Assembly (NCBI RefSeq): GCF_900112415.1
Contig: NZ_FOLV01000015.1
Span: forward strand, 1 to 64,000
Length of the DNA: 64,000 bases
Reading direction: 5' to 3'
Source: Bacillus sp. 491mf
Lineage (GTDB): Bacteria > Bacillota > Bacilli > Bacillales > Bacillaceae_G
Translations under genes and position numbers: made by a program
Notes under the pieces: generated by a model
Databases searched by the model: none
The model's input: only the letters and a program-made list of their open reading frames with translations
What the model was told of the DNA's origin: nothing
Part shown: one piece after another, positions 63,584 through 64,000 of the stretch
How positions within the stretch are numbered: position 1 is the stretch's first letter
How the letters are laid out: every line of letters starts with the position of its first letter

Positions 63584-64000
63584 TTAGCTTGTATTTTTTC
63601 GTAAAGAAAATGACAATAGGAAAGACAAGAATAAGACAGAGAAAATAGTAAGTACGACATATTTAAACATCATTTTGGTCCCGATATATGGACCGATACT
63701 AGATCCTAAAAATAAGGTAAATGTATATAGGGCCATTGCAACTCCTTTTTTCTTCCCGCTTATTTGTCCAATATGAAAAATGATAGAGGGTAGTACGATT
63801 GAAATTCCAGCCGCAAATATAATTGTAGTGACAGATAGAAAATAAAGACGATCCCATTTTAAGAACAAAAGTACTCCTGTACACGTAATAATAAGCCCTA
63901 GAGTAATTATTTTTGGGGCTTTAGTATGTGTAATAAAGTTATTCATAAAAGGAGAAATAGACATTCCGATTAGGCCAAGACATTGAAAGAGCAAAATTTC
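63584..64000 (-). CDS. MFS transporter, C-terminal part (start outside window)
   Basis: An open frame of about 138 residues running off the right edge. Four hydrophobic segments (FNNF-preceding helix, IITLGLIITCTGVLLFL, FLSVTTIIFAAGISIVLPSIIF, VVLTIFSVLFLSFLLSF) and the loop GQISGKKKGVAMALYTFTLFLGSSIGP match the last helices of an MFS exporter. The substrate is unknown. The N-terminal two thirds are not in the window. Confidence 0.7.
   Translation of the reverse strand, partial: EILLFQCLGLIGMSISPFMNNFITHTKAPKIITLGLIITCTGVLLFLKWDRLYFLSVTTIIFAAGISIVLPSIIFHIGQISGKKKGVAMALYTFTLFLGSSIGPYIGTKMMFKYVVLTIFSVLFLSFLLSFSLRKNTS

Noticed and set aside
1-64000. tRNA, rRNA or CRISPR arrays
   Set aside because: No cloverleaf-like tRNA sequence, rRNA segment or regularly spaced direct repeats were seen; the repeats present are dispersed intergenic elements.

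Overview
The window is a chromosomal stretch from the Bacillus cereus group. The base composition is low-GC, ribosome-binding sites are strong AGGAGG types, and TTG/GTG starts are common. There are seven copies of a repeat I recognise as the group-specific bcr1 element, an H-type small acid-soluble spore protein gene (sspH), and many small families typical of these bacilli (DUF3951, DUF3934, DUF2087, AzlCD). No rRNA, tRNA or CRISPR array was seen.

Layout. Bases 1-14.9 kb: the 3' end of an IS3-family transposase, a methyltransferase-like gene, azlCD, small membrane proteins, a hydrolase/monooxygenase pair, sspH, an XRE-TPR regulator divergent from an MFS exporter with two matching 21-bp operators, a histidine phosphatase, a MarR/DUF3147/hydrolase operon, a PP2C-like protein, an FbpA-type basic protein and a GNAT gene. 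Bases 14.9-25.2 kb: a self-contained iron module. Two IucA/IucC-type siderophore synthetases, an MFS exporter and an ornithine/alanine-racemase-like enzyme are arranged as in the staphylococcal staphyloferrin A locus (sfaD divergent from sfaABC). A four-gene ferric-siderophore ABC importer with its own ATPase follows. Each half is headed by a clear Fur box.

Bases 25.2-31.8 kb: a DinB-like protein, an NhaC antiporter, class II fumarase, and a decayed region with a frameshifted gene and a GC-rich patch. Bases 31.8-35.6 kb: nosD-nosL-nosY-nosF copper/sulfur delivery genes with no nosZ in the window. Bases 35.8-43 kb: a DUF2087 regulator, a GIY-YIG-like protein with an altered motif, a MATE pump, an SMP-30 protein, GNAT, a DUF1697 gene of unusual composition, an MFS pump and DUF3995. 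Bases 43-46.4 kb: a c-di-AMP (ydaO/yuaA) riboswitch with terminator ahead of a lone kdpA, then a DUF445 protein.

Bases 46.5-49.6 kb: an ECF sigma/anti-sigma operon with two membrane proteins; the sigma gene appears to start at ATT. Bases 49.7-52.7 kb: a response regulator with a truncated histidine kinase, a broken hydrolase fragment and a phospholipase-D-type synthase. Bases 52.8-60.8 kb: a uridine-kinase-like gene and a C4-dicarboxylate/amino-acid module (DAACS symporter, aspartase, NAD-malic enzyme) followed by a GlnK/GlnL-like two-component system. The symporter promoter region carries a TTTTGT-N4-TTTTGT direct repeat (the GlnL-type site) and a cre site. Bases 60.9-64 kb: a DUF3934 small gene, a hairpin-rich repeat, an epimerase with an ECF41-like promoter, the ECF41-type sigma gene itself, and the end of an MFS gene running off the window.

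Best leads are the staphyloferrin-A-like biosynthesis/uptake island, the orphan KdpA behind a c-di-AMP riboswitch, the nosZ-less NosDLYF set, the GlnL-type site tying a two-component system to aspartate/dicarboxylate use, and the ATT-initiated sigma factor.
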